DNA of 64,000 nucleotides from positions 105,762 through 169,761 of the forward strand of contig JAOUOT010000003.1 of the NCBI GenBank assembly GCA_029880265.1, in the 5' to 3' direction. A program made the translations under genes and the position numbers. The first letter of the stretch is position 1; each line of letters starts with the position of its first letter. Of the stretch, positions 34,070 through 44,215 are shown one piece after another. This stretch comes from Spirochaetia bacterium (lineage in GTDB: Bacteria; Spirochaetota; Leptospiria; Turneriellales; JAOUOS01). The notes under the pieces are model-generated. The model did no database searches. It had not been told where the DNA came from and saw only the letters and a list, made by a program, of their open reading frames with translations.

Positions 34070-34321
34070 TTATAATCGAACAAAATTCCCGCATGAGAAA
34101 TCCTGAGAAACAAATATTTTAAGCTTTTCGCATTGTCTGTTTGTAGTAACAAAATGTTCACAGTCTATGCATACCGAGCCGCTAGAATGTCTGAGTATTT
34201 CGCTGACAAAACCTTCTTCTCCTTTATCGAGCCAAACGCCCTCGCATCTCGAACATTTGTCGATTGTAATATTTCTGTATGTAATTGGCTTTAAGATTGC
34301 ATGACATTTAGGACAGTTCAT
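34070..34321 (-). CDS. zinc-ribbon protein (TFIIB-type zinc finger)
   Basis: 83 residues starting MNCPKCHAILKP. CPKC…CSRCEGVWLDKGE is the zf-TFIIB motif (CxxC-x(n)-CxxCxGxWLDxGE). The C-terminal half adds another cysteine group (CIDC, QCEKL, FSCGNF) that may hold a second metal. Role unknown. The start at 34321 gives a 19-base gap to waaA; the longer frame would overlap it. Lies between waaA and tldD on the same strand. Confidence 0.75.
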   Translation of the reverse strand: MNCPKCHAILKPITYRNITIDKCSRCEGVWLDKGEEGFVSEILRHSSGSVCIDCEHFVTTNRQCEKLKIFVSQDFSCGNFVRL

Positions 34322-34340
34322 TATTAAATGAATAATAAGA

Positions 34341-35645
34341 TTAAAGAAGCCTTTTGTCAAGATTTTTTAATATTTTATCAGAAGCGTTCAGGTTTTTTTC
34401 AAAATATAATTGTATCTTCTTTTTATGTTTTGCAGAGTCGTCTTTTTTCTTGAAAATTTCGCCGATAACTTCTGTTAACGCCTCTGCTGTATCATTTTTC
34501 ATGATAAATAAGAATTTGTTTTCTGCAAAATCGATGGCCTCTTGAGAATTTTTTATATGCGGCCCTGTAATGACGGGCAGCGAAAAGAGGGCCGGCTCTA
34601 AAACCGAATGCACCGAACCTTTCCACCCGCCGCCAACATAGGCAATATCGCCAAAAGCGTAAAGATATGGCAAAACTCCCATTGTATCAATTAAAAGCGC
34701 GTCAACTTTTTCAATTTTTTTCAGCTTAGGCAATTCAGAAAACAAAACAAAACTTAACTTCATGTTTTTCATTTTCTTTTTAAGGCTCTCAATATGCTCT
34801 TTGTTTACATGATGAGGAGCCATGATTAAATTAAAATTTTTAGACGTTTTCAAGCTTTCTAAAATAAATTTCTCGGAATTTTCGTAGGTAGATCCTCCGA
34901 TAATTGTTTTATTTTTTTTTGAAAATAGTTTCTTTATTTTATCGGATGTCTTTTTCCAGTTTTCTGGCAGTTCTTTTAAGCGCATTGACGCCGCGTCATA
35001 TCTTGTATCGCCCGCTGTCTCTGCTTTAACATTCATATTTAAAAAACGATTGGTATGCGCCGGGTGTATGGCAAATACTTTATCAAGGTTCGCGTAAACG
35101 CTTGCGTAAAATTTTCGGGCCAAACCTTTTGATCTGGCCGATTTTTCAGGCAATGCCGCTGAAATCAGACATTGATAAATTCCCATTGATTTGGCTATTT
35201 TGGCCATATTGGGCCATACGTCATATCTGGCGTAAAAAATAATTTCTGGATCAAACAACATTAAGACTTTTTTCATCCGCCTTGTGAAATCAAAAGGCAA
35301 CGGAATTAATATATCGGGAAGAGTGTCTTTCTGTCTTTGCTTATAAGCGCTGTCAGAAAAGACGCTGAATACTAAAAATGCCGACTTTTGTTTTTTTCTG
35401 ATTTTTTCGGCGATTGGCCTTAGGCACTCGTATTCTCCTACAGAAGCCGAATGAAACCAGTAAACTTTCATGTTCTTTTTTTTCTGAAAAATTATCGGCT
35501 TACGGCGTATCTTAAAGCCATATCCCAATCTTGACGAAAAAATGGAAAATATCAGCAATAATGGATATACTAAATATAGTAGTAAATTATAAATTAAATA
35601 AAACACTGTACTCTTATCGTAGGAAGATTTATAATTGAAAAACAT
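34341..35645 (-). CDS. waaA: 3-deoxy-D-manno-octulosonic acid transferase
   Basis: About 434 residues. Adds Kdo to lipid A, so the cell should make LPS. N-terminal membrane anchor (YNLLLYLVYPLLLIF), then WFHSASVGEYECLRPI (the family's 'HAxSVGE' motif) and FDFTRRMKKVLMLFDPEI. The usual ETELWPN is replaced by ARYDVWPN. C-terminal GT-B half has IIGGSTYENSE, MAPHHVNKEHI and GGGWKGSVHSVLEPALFSLPVITGPHIKN. The start at 35645 fits the usual position of the anchor; 22 more open codons upstream look non-coding. Divergent from the FecR gene. Confidence 0.92.
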   Translation of the reverse strand: MFFNYKSSYDKSTVFYLIYNLLLYLVYPLLLIFSIFSSRLGYGFKIRRKPIIFQKKKNMKVYWFHSASVGEYECLRPIAEKIRKKQKSAFLVFSVFSDSAYKQRQKDTLPDILIPLPFDFTRRMKKVLMLFDPEIIFYARYDVWPNMAKIAKSMGIYQCLISAALPEKSARSKGLARKFYASVYANLDKVFAIHPAHTNRFLNMNVKAETAGDTRYDAASMRLKELPENWKKTSDKIKKLFSKKNKTIIGGSTYENSEKFILESLKTSKNFNLIMAPHHVNKEHIESLKKKMKNMKLSFVLFSELPKLKKIEKVDALLIDTMGVLPYLYAFGDIAYVGGGWKGSVHSVLEPALFSLPVITGPHIKNSQEAIDFAENKFLFIMKNDTAEALTEVIGEIFKKKDDSAKHKKKIQLYFEKNLNASDKILKNLDKRLL

Positions 35646-35675
35646 GACGACAAATATTTTATTAAAAAAGATTTG

Positions 35676-35704
35676 TTGCCAAAACGAGAGCATTCTATTA
35701 TAAA
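35676..35704 (+). promoter_or_regulatory. promoter of the FecR-domain gene
   Basis: TTGCCA (35676-35681), 17 bases, TATAAA (35699-35704). A leader of about 18 bases follows, with the ribosome site GGGAGGG before the ATG at 35729. Confidence 0.5.
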
Positions 35705-35728
35705 TCCACATAGAATGGGAGGGTGTAT

Positions 35729-36493
35729 ATGAAACCTTTAAATAATCAACTAAAAGCCTTGTTTGCTAAGTTTTTGATTTTAACGATGATCTTCTTTACC
35801 GGGTTGTCAAAAACAGAAAATCTTTATGCTGAGCAAAAAGGCGAAGTATTGGCTGTGGCTACTTTTGTAGTGGGCAAAGCCTACTACATCAGAGGCGGCA
35901 AACAAAATAAGATAAAAGTAAAGACAATTTTTGAGAAAGACGACGTAATTAAGACAGAAAAAGGCTCTATAAACATACAAATAGGGCCGTCGGCGATACT
36001 AAAAGTATCAAACTATTCAGAAGTTACGCTTGGCAAACTATTTGAAGTAGGCGGCGAGCAAGAAATCGCTTTGGCCCTTAAACAAGGCAGAATTTACAGT
36101 AAAATAGTAAAGAAACTAGGAAACAAATCAAAATTCAGCATAAGAACGCCGACAGTGGTTGCGGGCGTCAGAGGAACAGAGTTTCTTGTGAGCGAAAGCC
36201 CCGATGAGACAAGAAGAGACGACGAAGATAGAGACGTTCCCTCGGGCGTTTTTGTAAACGAAGGCGCCGTTGAGGCCGAATCAAGCGAATCTGGCGAAAG
36301 CATGAATGTAAACGCTGGACAGCAGGTAGAAACTAAAAGCGGGGCTTTTCAGCAAAAGATTCTTGACGATTTCATTAAGAGAAAGATGGAAATTTTCAAA
36401 AAACTAGACGTGATGAAAGAAAAGAATTATGAGCTTTTAAAGAAACAAAAAGAGAAAAATAAGGCTCTAATGGATAAAATTAGAGGAAGATAA
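35729..36493 (+). CDS. exported FecR-domain protein
   Basis: 254 residues. Start at ATG 35729 because GGGAGGG lies 5 bases upstream; a GTG two codons earlier overlaps that site. Signal peptide ends NLYA. FecR domain (about residues 35-175): VAVATFVVGKAYYIRGG, DDVIKTEKGSINIQIG, FSIRTPTVVAGVRGTEFLV, GVFVNEGAVEAES. The C-terminal 50 residues are a Lys/Glu coiled coil. In spirochaetes and others such stand-alone periplasmic FecR proteins do not regulate iron genes directly; they resemble LysM/FecR envelope proteins. Role here unknown. Confidence 0.8.
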   Translation: MKPLNNQLKALFAKFLILTMIFFTGLSKTENLYAEQKGEVLAVATFVVGKAYYIRGGKQNKIKVKTIFEKDDVIKTEKGSINIQIGPSAILKVSNYSEVTLGKLFEVGGEQEIALALKQGRIYSKIVKKLGNKSKFSIRTPTVVAGVRGTEFLVSESPDETRRDDEDRDVPSGVFVNEGAVEAESSESGESMNVNAGQQVETKSGAFQQKILDDFIKRKMEIFKKLDVMKEKNYELLKKQKEKNKALMDKIRGR

Positions 36494-36563
36494 TTAAATC
36501 TTAGTTTATAATATATTTGCCGGTTAGAAAATCGAATCTCTAGCCGGTAAATATTTAATCTTT

Positions 36564-36593
36564 AACCTAAATCAACCTAAATCAACCTAAATC
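36564..36593. repeat. three tandem copies of a 10-bp unit
   Basis: AACCTAAATC three times without change, in the 194-bp gap before the cupin gene. A weak hairpin (TTGCCGGTTAGA … TCTAGCCGGTAA, with G-U pairs) lies just upstream at about 36518-36549 and may end the FecR transcript. Confidence 0.7.
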
Positions 36594-36687
36594 TAAACAA
36601 AATTAAAAAAGTTCTTGAAATAATAAAGAGAATATTTTTTATAGAATCAGGGCATAGAATAAATAATTATGCTCATATGTTAAAAGT

Positions 36688-37026
36688 ATGGCTCAATATT
36701 ACGATATTCAAAAGCAAAAAAACTTAATAGATTCAAAAGCGTCGTTAAGCCAATATATTAAAAACTTATTGCTTGACGAATATAAAATTTATGAAATTTC
36801 TCAGAAAAAAGGCGAATTAATACCTTATCATGCCCATTCATATCATGAGCTGATTATTGTCTTAGAAGGCAAATTAAGACTTATTATTGAAGAAGATATC
36901 ATCGATTTAACCGAAGGCGACTTTCTTACAATAGAACCGTGGGCAATACACCTTTTAAGTTTTCCCGAAAAAAACGCAAAGTTTTACTTATGTTTTCATC
37001 CCAAAAAGAAAAATAAGCAAATTTAA
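36688..37026 (+). CDS. single-domain cupin protein
   Basis: 112 residues. Central cupin motif YHAHSYHELIIVLEGKLRLI followed by GDFLTIEPWAIHLL; the histidines would bind a metal. Cytoplasmic, no signal peptide. Cupin folds of this size are either small isomerases/dioxygenases or the sensor half of AraC regulators; here there is no DNA-binding domain. Substrate unknown. No ribosome site is visible. The end overlaps the convergent TPR gene by 4 bases. Confidence 0.8.
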   Translation: MAQYYDIQKQKNLIDSKASLSQYIKNLLLDEYKIYEISQKKGELIPYHAHSYHELIIVLEGKLRLIIEEDIIDLTEGDFLTIEPWAIHLLSFPEKNAKFYLCFHPKKKNKQI

Positions 37027-38666
37027 ATTCTCATGCCTATATCGACCCTCATAAAGAGAGCGTTTATATTTCTATTCCCGTTAAACTCATAGGTAAACTT
37101 TTGCTTAAATATTAAGCGGTTTTGAAAAAGCTCCTCAAAGTAGAGAGTAAACAAATGAGAATTAATGTTAAAAGTCGGGAAGGTGTTTCCCTCAAGAGCC
37201 GATTTTGTATCAAAACCCAGCCAGCCCATACCGTTGCCGAATTTAAATGGCGATTCGCCGTCAAATTTTTGAAAATAAAGCCTTTCGGTAAACGTAAAGC
37301 CTATAATAAAAGGAACTTTATCATAGGCGGGATACAACTTACCCAGCTCAACGCCAAAAGTTACCTCATAATAACCCATATAATGACCCAACACCGCCCC
37401 ATCGGTATCGCTGGGGTATTCTGTTATAAATATCTCATTTGACATCATTTCAAAAACAAAATGCGGCAAAAACATCATTTCTTTTAATTTTGAAATATCG
37501 TCGGCTGTCGTTAAAATTGTTTTAAATTTGAGGCCCAAAACAGATCTGTCAACAGATACTCCGTATGGCTCATTTTTGCGATCAGAAAACATATAACGGG
37601 GATATCCGTATAATTCTAAATCGTATTTATAGCTTTTTGCCCCGTAAATAAAGCCTATCTTAAAATCGGAACCTCTTGAAAAAAGATCGTTTTGAATGAT
37701 TTCTGCTTTTGTGCCGGTGGGCAGTTTGTCTTTTTGTAAATCATATTGAGAAAAAAACAAGCCTACGCCATAGTAAGAATTTGGCAGCATATATAAAAAT
37801 TCAAGTTTTTCTTCTCCCGAGAGCATCTTAGGCGAAAATAATCCGAAATGGGGAGTTTCTATACCGCCTCTGATTTTCAAATCAGGCGACGGATGTATAT
37901 TCATCCACAGCCCCATGGGAAAATATGTGATACCGTATTTTTTTTGCAGAAGCATTTTTTTTCGGTCTTTCGCGTAAAAATGAACATTATTTAGAAAGTA
38001 TCCAAATTCAAATTTATATTCTCTAATGGTTGCCGGCGTTTCTACGTTTATTTTTTCTGCGTCCGCCGCGCCGTTTTGATCTTTTTTAAAGTCGGCCAAA
38101 TCTTTCTTTTGCTCATTTTCAAATTGCATCTTTTTTAACGCAAATAATCTTTGTTCGGCGGCTTTCTTGTAAGCGTCAGGCAGCCACTTGTGTATTTCTT
38201 TATTGCCAGGCTCCAGTTTTGCCACTTTCTCGCCGTATTCAATAGACTCTTTATATCTACCGCCGAAATATAAAAGCTTTCCTAAATTTTGAAGGGTCGT
38301 TATCTGGTTCGGGTTTCTTAATATTGCTTTTTCATAAGATTCAATGGCTTTTACGTTATCGCCCGATAATTCATAAATAAAACCTAAATTATTATAGGTT
38401 CTTGCCGCGCTAGCGTCTTCAATTTCTAAGGCTTTTTGAAACTTTCTGATAGCCTCGGCGTACTTCCCTTTTTTGCCGAGAGAAATACCCTCCCAGTTTA
38501 GTTTTTCAGGACTTCCGTCGGGCTGAACGGCCGCCTGATCTGAGGGAGTAATATTTTGCCCGTAAACTGAGCTTGTTAAAAATAAAAGCAGAATAAGACA
38601 ATATTCTGCGATAAATGACCTGCTGTACATTTTTCGCTTTTGATTAAATTTTAGTTTATTATTCAT
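37023..38666 (-). CDS. TPR-repeat protein with C-terminal outer-membrane domain
   Basis: 547 residues. Signal peptide ends SVYG. Residues 50-165 hold about three tetratricopeptide repeats (GKKGKYAEAIRKFQKALEIE, TYNNLGFIYELSGDNVKAIESYEKAI, TLQNLGKLLYFGGRYKESIEYGEKV). After a charged linker, residues 210-547 show amphipathic strands with aromatic ends (YYGVGLFFSQYDL, FIIGFTFTERLYFQ) and a terminal MRVDIGMRI, so probably an outer-membrane barrel. Ribosome site AAAGGA. TPR plus barrel could act as an assembly platform; function unknown. Confidence 0.75.
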   Translation of the reverse strand: MNNKLKFNQKRKMYSRSFIAEYCLILLLFLTSSVYGQNITPSDQAAVQPDGSPEKLNWEGISLGKKGKYAEAIRKFQKALEIEDASAARTYNNLGFIYELSGDNVKAIESYEKAILRNPNQITTLQNLGKLLYFGGRYKESIEYGEKVAKLEPGNKEIHKWLPDAYKKAAEQRLFALKKMQFENEQKKDLADFKKDQNGAADAEKINVETPATIREYKFEFGYFLNNVHFYAKDRKKMLLQKKYGITYFPMGLWMNIHPSPDLKIRGGIETPHFGLFSPKMLSGEEKLEFLYMLPNSYYGVGLFFSQYDLQKDKLPTGTKAEIIQNDLFSRGSDFKIGFIYGAKSYKYDLELYGYPRYMFSDRKNEPYGVSVDRSVLGLKFKTILTTADDISKLKEMMFLPHFVFEMMSNEIFITEYPSDTDGAVLGHYMGYYEVTFGVELGKLYPAYDKVPFIIGFTFTERLYFQKFDGESPFKFGNGMGWLGFDTKSALEGNTFPTFNINSHLFTLYFEELFQNRLIFKQKFTYEFNGNRNINALFMRVDIGMRI

Positions 38667-38856
38667 AGAAATCCTTTAATATAGAATCGGTTTATTTTAT
38701 TTCTTCTTGTTGTGTTTTTTTTTATTTTTATTTCATTTATCATTTGTAATTTTAAGTATAGTATATATACGTTTCAATATGCAAATTTATTTCACATATT
38801 TGGTAGATAGCGTATTATGACAAGCATAATCTTTATTGTCAAGAATTCTCTATTGA

Positions 38857-39249
38857 AACATTAAAAAGATAAGCAACAAATCGGGAACAACTGAAAACGT
38901 CTCTGCATATATTGCGCATTGCAACAAGATATCCGATGCCGAAAAATACATTATTTCTTTTCAAGACGTTACTGAAATTGAAAAAGAAAGAGCTCTTTTA
39001 GAAATAAAGCCTAAAACAGACGCTCTAACAGGTATGGCAAACAACTCTTGAAAAGACGAAGCACCTTGCCGAGAAACTGCGAAATGATCGAAATTTGCAT
39101 TCTTTTTAAAAGGCAAGCAAAGCGACCTGCAGTTTCGGTGTTGCGAATAAAAAAACAAAGATACTCTTGAAAGTTTATATAAAAAATCCGATAGAGCGTT
39201 ATATAAAGCGAAAAATAACAGACGCAACCGGATTGAAGTTGTAAATTAG
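38857..39249 (+). pseudogene. decayed diguanylate cyclase (PAS/GGDEF remnant)
   Basis: Three broken pieces in different frames. Frame 1, up to a stop at 39049-39051: YIISFQDVTEIEKERALLE then KTDALTGMANN, the usual junction of a PAS C-terminal strand with the start of a GGDEF domain. Frame 2 from 39062: LAEKLR, a stop, then CSFGVA. Frame 1 again from 39160 to the stop at 39247-39249: LYKKSDRALYKAKNNRRNRIEVVN, the end of a GGDEF domain. The stretch carrying the GG(D/E)EF catalytic motif has been deleted, and there are two frameshifts, so no enzyme can be made. The rest of the 612-bp gap (38667-38856) looks like promoter-rich AT sequence. Confidence 0.85.
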
Positions 39250-39278
39250 TCGTTTCTAATATCGTGCAAGCCTGATGT

Positions 39279-42200
39279 TTAATTATTTTTTAGCGGCGCA
39301 AGCTTCGCTGAATTATTGTATAAATTCATTGATTGCCTGATTATCTTTTCAAGCTCGTTCATTAAAATAGGCTTGGATATCATATCGTCAATGCCGGCCT
39401 TAATGCACTGCTTTTTAATTTCTGACGAAGCATGAGCCGTCATCGCGATTATCGGTAATGGCGGGCTTTTTAATTTCTTTCTTATACGTTTTGCCGTTTC
39501 AAAGCCGTTCATGCCGGGCATTTCGATATCGGTAAAAATTAAATCAAAAGATAGTTTATCGTTTAGATAAGAAAGGGCTATTTTTCCGTCAATGGCATGG
39601 GTAACCTTATGGCCCATCTTTTCAAGCTGCAAGGTGCAAAGTTTTGCGTTTACGGGATTATCTTCAATTAATAAAATATTAAGATTTTTCTCAAGATTTG
39701 ACGCAAGATCTCTTAAGGAATCAAAGTTATCTTCCTTAATAGCGGAAACATCTGACTTTTCAAAGACGGCCGTAAAATAAAAAATAGAGCCTTCTTTTAA
39801 TTTGCTTTCTAACCATATGCGGCCATTAAACATTTCTGTTAGTTTTTTTGCGATAAAAAGCCCGAGACCGGTGCCGCCGTATTTTCTTGAAGTCGACCCG
39901 TCTGCCTGATCAAAGTCATTGAATATTTTTTTATGATTTTTGGCAGATATGCCGATTCCCGTATCTGAAACTGAAAAAAGCATAGAAATGAAACCCGATT
40001 TAATATTTTTCATATTTTTATCTTTTTGTATTTTTAACGAAACCCCGCCGGTCTTGGTGAATTTTATCGCGTTTCCTATTAGATTAAAGAGAATCTGCTT
40101 CAGCCTTGTCGGGTCGCCGACTATAATTTCAGGAAGTTCATCGTCAATTTCAATATTTAAAAATAAGTTCTTTTTTTGCGCCTCATGCTTTAAGAGCTTT
40201 ATCATCGTGTTTACATTTTTTCGCAAATCAAACTGTACTTTTTCAAGCTCTATTTTTCCCGCCTCCAGCTTTGAAACATCTAAGATATCATTTATGATTG
40301 TTAATAGGTGCCTGCCAGATTCATAAATTGTTTCAATGTGGCTTTGCATGTCTTCTTCGCCGGCCCCTTTTTGCAGCATGATTTCGCTTAAGCCGATAAT
40401 AGCGTTCATGGGCGTTCTTATTTCGTGGCTCATATTAGCTAAAAAATCGCTCTTTGCTTTTGTCGCCGCTTCGGCCGCTTCTTTGGCAATTTTCATTTCA
40501 TCCATTATTTTTTTATTTGTGATATCTTCAAGTATCGCCTCGTAATAGATAAAATTGTTATTTTCATCAAAAACGGGCCGGGCTTTTATCAAAAAGAATA
40601 CTCTGCTCTTATCTTTTTTAAATGAAAGAAAAGTAAATTTCACTTTCTTTCGTTTATCTAGTATTTTTAGCATTGAATTATATTTTTTTGTATTAAGGCA
40701 AAAGTGTTTTTTTATATTTGAAATATTTTTTGTCGCTTCAGTAACTGAAGCATATCCGAGTAATATCGCAAAAGAAGGGTTTGCCAGAAGAAGGCGCCCG
40801 TTTCTTGAAAAATGAATAATTCCCTCAGACGCATTATCAAAAATTCTTCTATACATAAGCTCTGCATCTCGGGCGGTCGCTATTAGAATGGTTTTTTCAA
40901 TTGTTTCTTTTTGCAGCTCTCTTCTCTGATCGATCATTAAATTAAATGTGTTTACATGAAACTGATTTACGTAAAAAGACTGAAAAATGATAAAAATAAG
41001 AAACCCCACCGGGGTTAAATTTGCGGTTTGTATAACTTGATTGTGAAACAATATATCATTTACGGCGCACCCGAAGGCAAAGAAAAATCCGGTCAACAAA
41101 AGACTTATCCCTTTTTTTTGCCGCTTTAGAGCTGAAAACATGACATAGATAGTGTAGATTCCTACAAGAATTGTTACAAATTGAAAAAAACGAACCGCAG
41201 TATAGTCAGATAGTATGTATGAAGAAAAAAAAATTCCCAATGATAGCAAAATACCGGCAGCGAAAGAAACGTAAACGGGTATTTTTTTATAAAACTCAGG
41301 AAGAATTTTCTGAAAATACAGGGCGAAAAAAGGAATGCCTAGAAACAAAGTTAAATGCTGAATTTTTAACTGCCAAATTTTATCGGTGAATGAAAGCAGA
41401 TTCAAGATGCCGTGATTCATAATCAGGGTTCTTATCATAATTAAAAAAGCGACAATAGCCAGATATAATAAATAGGTATCAGATTTTTTGAGCCAGAAAT
41501 AAAATAGAGAATTAAGAACAATAAAAAACAACGCTCCTATAATAAATACATGAAGAATCATATCTTTAATAAGTTTATCTCTAATATCATTTTCAGCGCC
41601 GAATAAAAACGGCTTTTTTATTCCCGCTTCAGGAAAAAAAGAATTTGAAATTTCAAGCATGACCTCCTGTTCGTTTTTTTCAGAAGAAAAATAAATATTG
41701 CCTAAATTAACTAATAATTCGTTATTATGCCTTGAAGCGTCAAAACCGGTTTTCTTGCCGTTTATGTATAGGGTATATCGACCTGAGATATCATCTATAT
41801 GAAGGCCGTAGTTTTGTTCGCCGGTATTGGTTAAAATTTTTAAACGGTAAGTTCCGTATTGAGCTGTTTTATCTTTGTTATTTTCTGCCTCCCAAAGCCC
41901 GGGTACATTAAGATATGTTTTTTGAGAATTTTCTGTTATATCAGAGAGTTGATTTACGTATTTATTGCTATAAAACTCCCACTCTCCATTCAAGAAAACA
42001 GAGCCGTTTCTTTCAACGTTCCATTTGCGTAAATCTAATATTCCTTTTTCTGCGACGGGTTGCTTTTGAAAAGCTGAACTAAAATCAATATATTTTAACG
42101 ATATAAATAAAAAAATAAGAGCGAGAGAAATTAAAAAGATGAAATATTTTAATTCTATGGGCCTTTGGCGTCTGGGAAAATATTGAGCTTGTATTTTGTT

Positions 42201-42281
42201 TTTAGGTTTCAGCTTTAACCAAAAATTTCTTATATCTGGCAGATATTCTTCTCTGATTTGTTTTGAATATTCTTCTTTCAT
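39279..42281 (-). CDS. hybrid sensor histidine kinase with 7TMR-DISM, PAS and receiver domains
   Basis: 1000 residues. In order: a membrane segment (about 47-65); an extracytoplasmic DISMED2 jelly-roll ([31 protein letters not shown]); seven membrane helices (about 235-440); a PAS domain (about 475-590, [26 protein letters not shown]); HisKA with phosphorylated His619 in [16 protein letters not shown]; HATPase ([28 protein letters not shown]); and a receiver with Asp918 in [11 protein letters not shown] and Lys of SKPI. It would sense an external ligand and pass phosphate to its own receiver or on to an unseen phosphotransfer protein. No response regulator or HPt gene is adjacent. The sensor half matches that of the AraC regulator at 12329. 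Confidence 0.95.
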   Translation of the reverse strand: MKEEYSKQIREEYLPDIRNFWLKLKPKNKIQAQYFPRRQRPIELKYFIFLISLALIFLFISLKYIDFSSAFQKQPVAEKGILDLRKWNVERNGSVFLNGEWEFYSNKYVNQLSDITENSQKTYLNVPGLWEAENNKDKTAQYGTYRLKILTNTGEQNYGLHIDDISGRYTLYINGKKTGFDASRHNNELLVNLGNIYFSSEKNEQEVMLEISNSFFPEAGIKKPFLFGAENDIRDKLIKDMILHVFIIGALFFIVLNSLFYFWLKKSDTYLLYLAIVAFLIMIRTLIMNHGILNLLSFTDKIWQLKIQHLTLFLGIPFFALYFQKILPEFYKKIPVYVSFAAGILLSLGIFFSSYILSDYTAVRFFQFVTILVGIYTIYVMFSALKRQKKGISLLLTGFFFAFGCAVNDILFHNQVIQTANLTPVGFLIFIIFQSFYVNQFHVNTFNLMIDQRRELQKETIEKTILIATARDAELMYRRIFDNASEGIIHFSRNGRLLLANPSFAILLGYASVTEATKNISNIKKHFCLNTKKYNSMLKILDKRKKVKFTFLSFKKDKSRVFFLIKARPVFDENNNFIYYEAILEDITNKKIMDEMKIAKEAAEAATKAKSDFLANMSHEIRTPMNAIIGLSEIMLQKGAGEEDMQSHIETIYESGRHLLTIINDILDVSKLEAGKIELEKVQFDLRKNVNTMIKLLKHEAQKKNLFLNIEIDDELPEIIVGDPTRLKQILFNLIGNAIKFTKTGGVSLKIQKDKNMKNIKSGFISMLFSVSDTGIGISAKNHKKIFNDFDQADGSTSRKYGGTGLGLFIAKKLTEMFNGRIWLESKLKEGSIFYFTAVFEKSDVSAIKEDNFDSLRDLASNLEKNLNILLIEDNPVNAKLCTLQLEKMGHKVTHAIDGKIALSYLNDKLSFDLIFTDIEMPGMNGFETAKRIRKKLKSPPLPIIAMTAHASSEIKKQCIKAGIDDMISKPILMNELEKIIRQSMNLYNNSAKLAPLKNN

Positions 42282-42511
42282 TATAGTGTATTTTTAGCCA
42301 TGCTCTTTTTATAAAAATATCATTTAAAAGAGTAACCTCATTTCGTCAATGAATATGACGAATTATTTTAATCAAAGATAACGAAAAATTTCCCGTTACC
42401 GAGATAAGAAACCAATAAAATAATTAGAAATATATTTTTTTGCCGAAGCATGATTTTATTTATACTATTGTCCCATTGTACGGACGTATACATACACTAG
42501 GGAGAATGACC

Positions 42512-44026
42512 ATGGCAAAAAAAAGATTTAAAAGCGAAAAAAAATCTCTTTCGGTGAAAACAATTGACGATGAATATGTTTTGAATGAAAACGATATAAT
42601 AATAAGCCACACCAACTTAAAGGGAATAATTACCTATGTAAACAGCGACTTTGAGCGAATTAGCGGTTTTTCAAAAGAAGAATTAATAGGAAAACCCCAT
42701 AATACAATCAGGCATCCAGATATGCCCAGAAGCGCATTTTTTGATTTATGGAACACAATTAAAAAAGGAAATTCATGGCAAGGGTATGTTAAAAATATCA
42801 GAAAAAACGGGGGATACTATTGGGTTGACGCCCGGGTTTCTCCGTTATATGAAAATGATGAGCATATAGGTTATTTATCGGTTCGATTTAAGCCTTCTTA
42901 CGAAGTCATTAAAAAAATATCAGGAATGTATCAAAAGATGCTTGAAAATAATGTTTCTATGACGTTAACAGAAAGCGGCAATCGGTACTCTTTAACAACA
43001 AAAATTGGCTTGATAAATATCTTGCAATTCATTTCAATTTTTAGCGTAATCTATCTGGCGAATATTAAAGATACTTTATGGATATCAATTTTGCTTTTTT
43101 CGGGTTTTGGGGGGCTGATTTATTTTATTTTACAAAAAAATCACAATTGGCCCCTGCAAAATATTATTTCGAACGCTTTAGGGTTGGCAAAGGGTTATTT
43201 GAAAATAGAACTTCCGATGAATAGACACGACGATATAGGTCGATTATATAAAGCTATTCATATAATGATGAATAATATTACCGGCATTGTTGATAGGGTA
43301 AATAAAATTTCTACAATTATAGATAAGGCAAGCAGCGTAATGAGCGGAACTTCTCAAAAATTAAGCGAAAATAGTCATGAACAGGCGGCTTCTCTTGAAG
43401 AAAGCAGCGCGACGCTTAATCAGTTAAATGAAATAATTGCAAACGGAGCAAAAAATGCATCCCATACAAAGACGATGGCCCAGAATAACTCTTTAATCGG
43501 CAGAGAAACAAAAGATTCTGTGTCTAAAACAATAGATTCAATGAAGCAGATTTCAGAGAAAATAGGCCTTATTGACGAAATCGCCTACCAGACTAATTTG
43601 TTATCTTTAAACGCTTCTATTGAAGCGGCAAGAGCGGGCAATGCCGGTAAAGGATTTTCTGTTGTAGCCTCTGAAGTAAGAAAACTGGCTGAAAATAGTC
43701 AAAGGCAGGCGCAGGTTATCACAAATCTAATGAAAAATTCAATGAATGTGTCAGAAGATGCGGGCAAATCTATGAAAAATATGATGACGAACACTGAAAG
43801 CACAGTCTCTTTGATGGAAGAAATTGATAAAATGCTGCAGGAACAAAGCATAGGAATTGATCAAATAAATACGGCTGTTCAGCAGCTTAGAATAGCGTCT
43901 GAAAAAAATACTTCTATAACCGTAAATATGTCAGATCTTTCTGAAGAATTAAAAATTCATGCAAATGTTTTAAATGATTTATTGAAATCTTTTAAAATGA
44001 AAGCTTCTGTCAATAGTATTAATTAA
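42512..44026 (+). CDS. methyl-accepting chemotaxis protein, Aer-like with PAS domain
   Basis: 504 residues. The ATG at 42512 lies 7 bases after AGGGAG; two earlier in-frame ATGs are badly placed. PAS domain at about 30-130 with [43 protein letters not shown] and [10 protein letters not shown], closely like the FAD-binding PAS of the aerotaxis receptor Aer. Two hydrophobic stretches (about 165-210), a short HAMP-like linker, then the signalling domain with [36 protein letters not shown], the hairpin tip that binds CheA and CheW. Methylation sites cannot be fixed. It implies a chemotactic, probably redox- or oxygen-guided cell. Confidence 0.93.
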   Translation: MAKKRFKSEKKSLSVKTIDDEYVLNENDIIISHTNLKGIITYVNSDFERISGFSKEELIGKPHNTIRHPDMPRSAFFDLWNTIKKGNSWQGYVKNIRKNGGYYWVDARVSPLYENDEHIGYLSVRFKPSYEVIKKISGMYQKMLENNVSMTLTESGNRYSLTTKIGLINILQFISIFSVIYLANIKDTLWISILLFSGFGGLIYFILQKNHNWPLQNIISNALGLAKGYLKIELPMNRHDDIGRLYKAIHIMMNNITGIVDRVNKISTIIDKASSVMSGTSQKLSENSHEQAASLEESSATLNQLNEIIANGAKNASHTKTMAQNNSLIGRETKDSVSKTIDSMKQISEKIGLIDEIAYQTNLLSLNASIEAARAGNAGKGFSVVASEVRKLAENSQRQAQVITNLMKNSMNVSEDAGKSMKNMMTNTESTVSLMEEIDKMLQEQSIGIDQINTAVQQLRIASEKNTSITVNMSDLSEELKIHANVLNDLLKSFKMKASVNSIN

Positions 44027-44215
44027 TTCTTGTTTATGTTCAAAGTATTTTGATATTCGAATAATCGCCTTTGAGCGGCGTTAAAAAAAACCTTTTCAAA
44101 TAAAATTATACTTGCTTTTTGAAGAATTAATTCTTTATGAGGCTAAAATATATTTTCGATGCAGCGAATATACGTTCCAACGGTGCGTCGTGCGCATTTT
44201 AAAAAGCAGGTAGAC

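Noticed and set aside
38961..39227. 88-codon minus-strand frame
   Set aside because: It is antisense to the GGDEF remnant, whose plus-strand translation is clearly recognisable.
39940..40815. Several plus-strand frames under the hybrid kinase
   Set aside because: Serine/phenylalanine-rich translations typical of the reverse of coiled or helical coding sequence; shadows.
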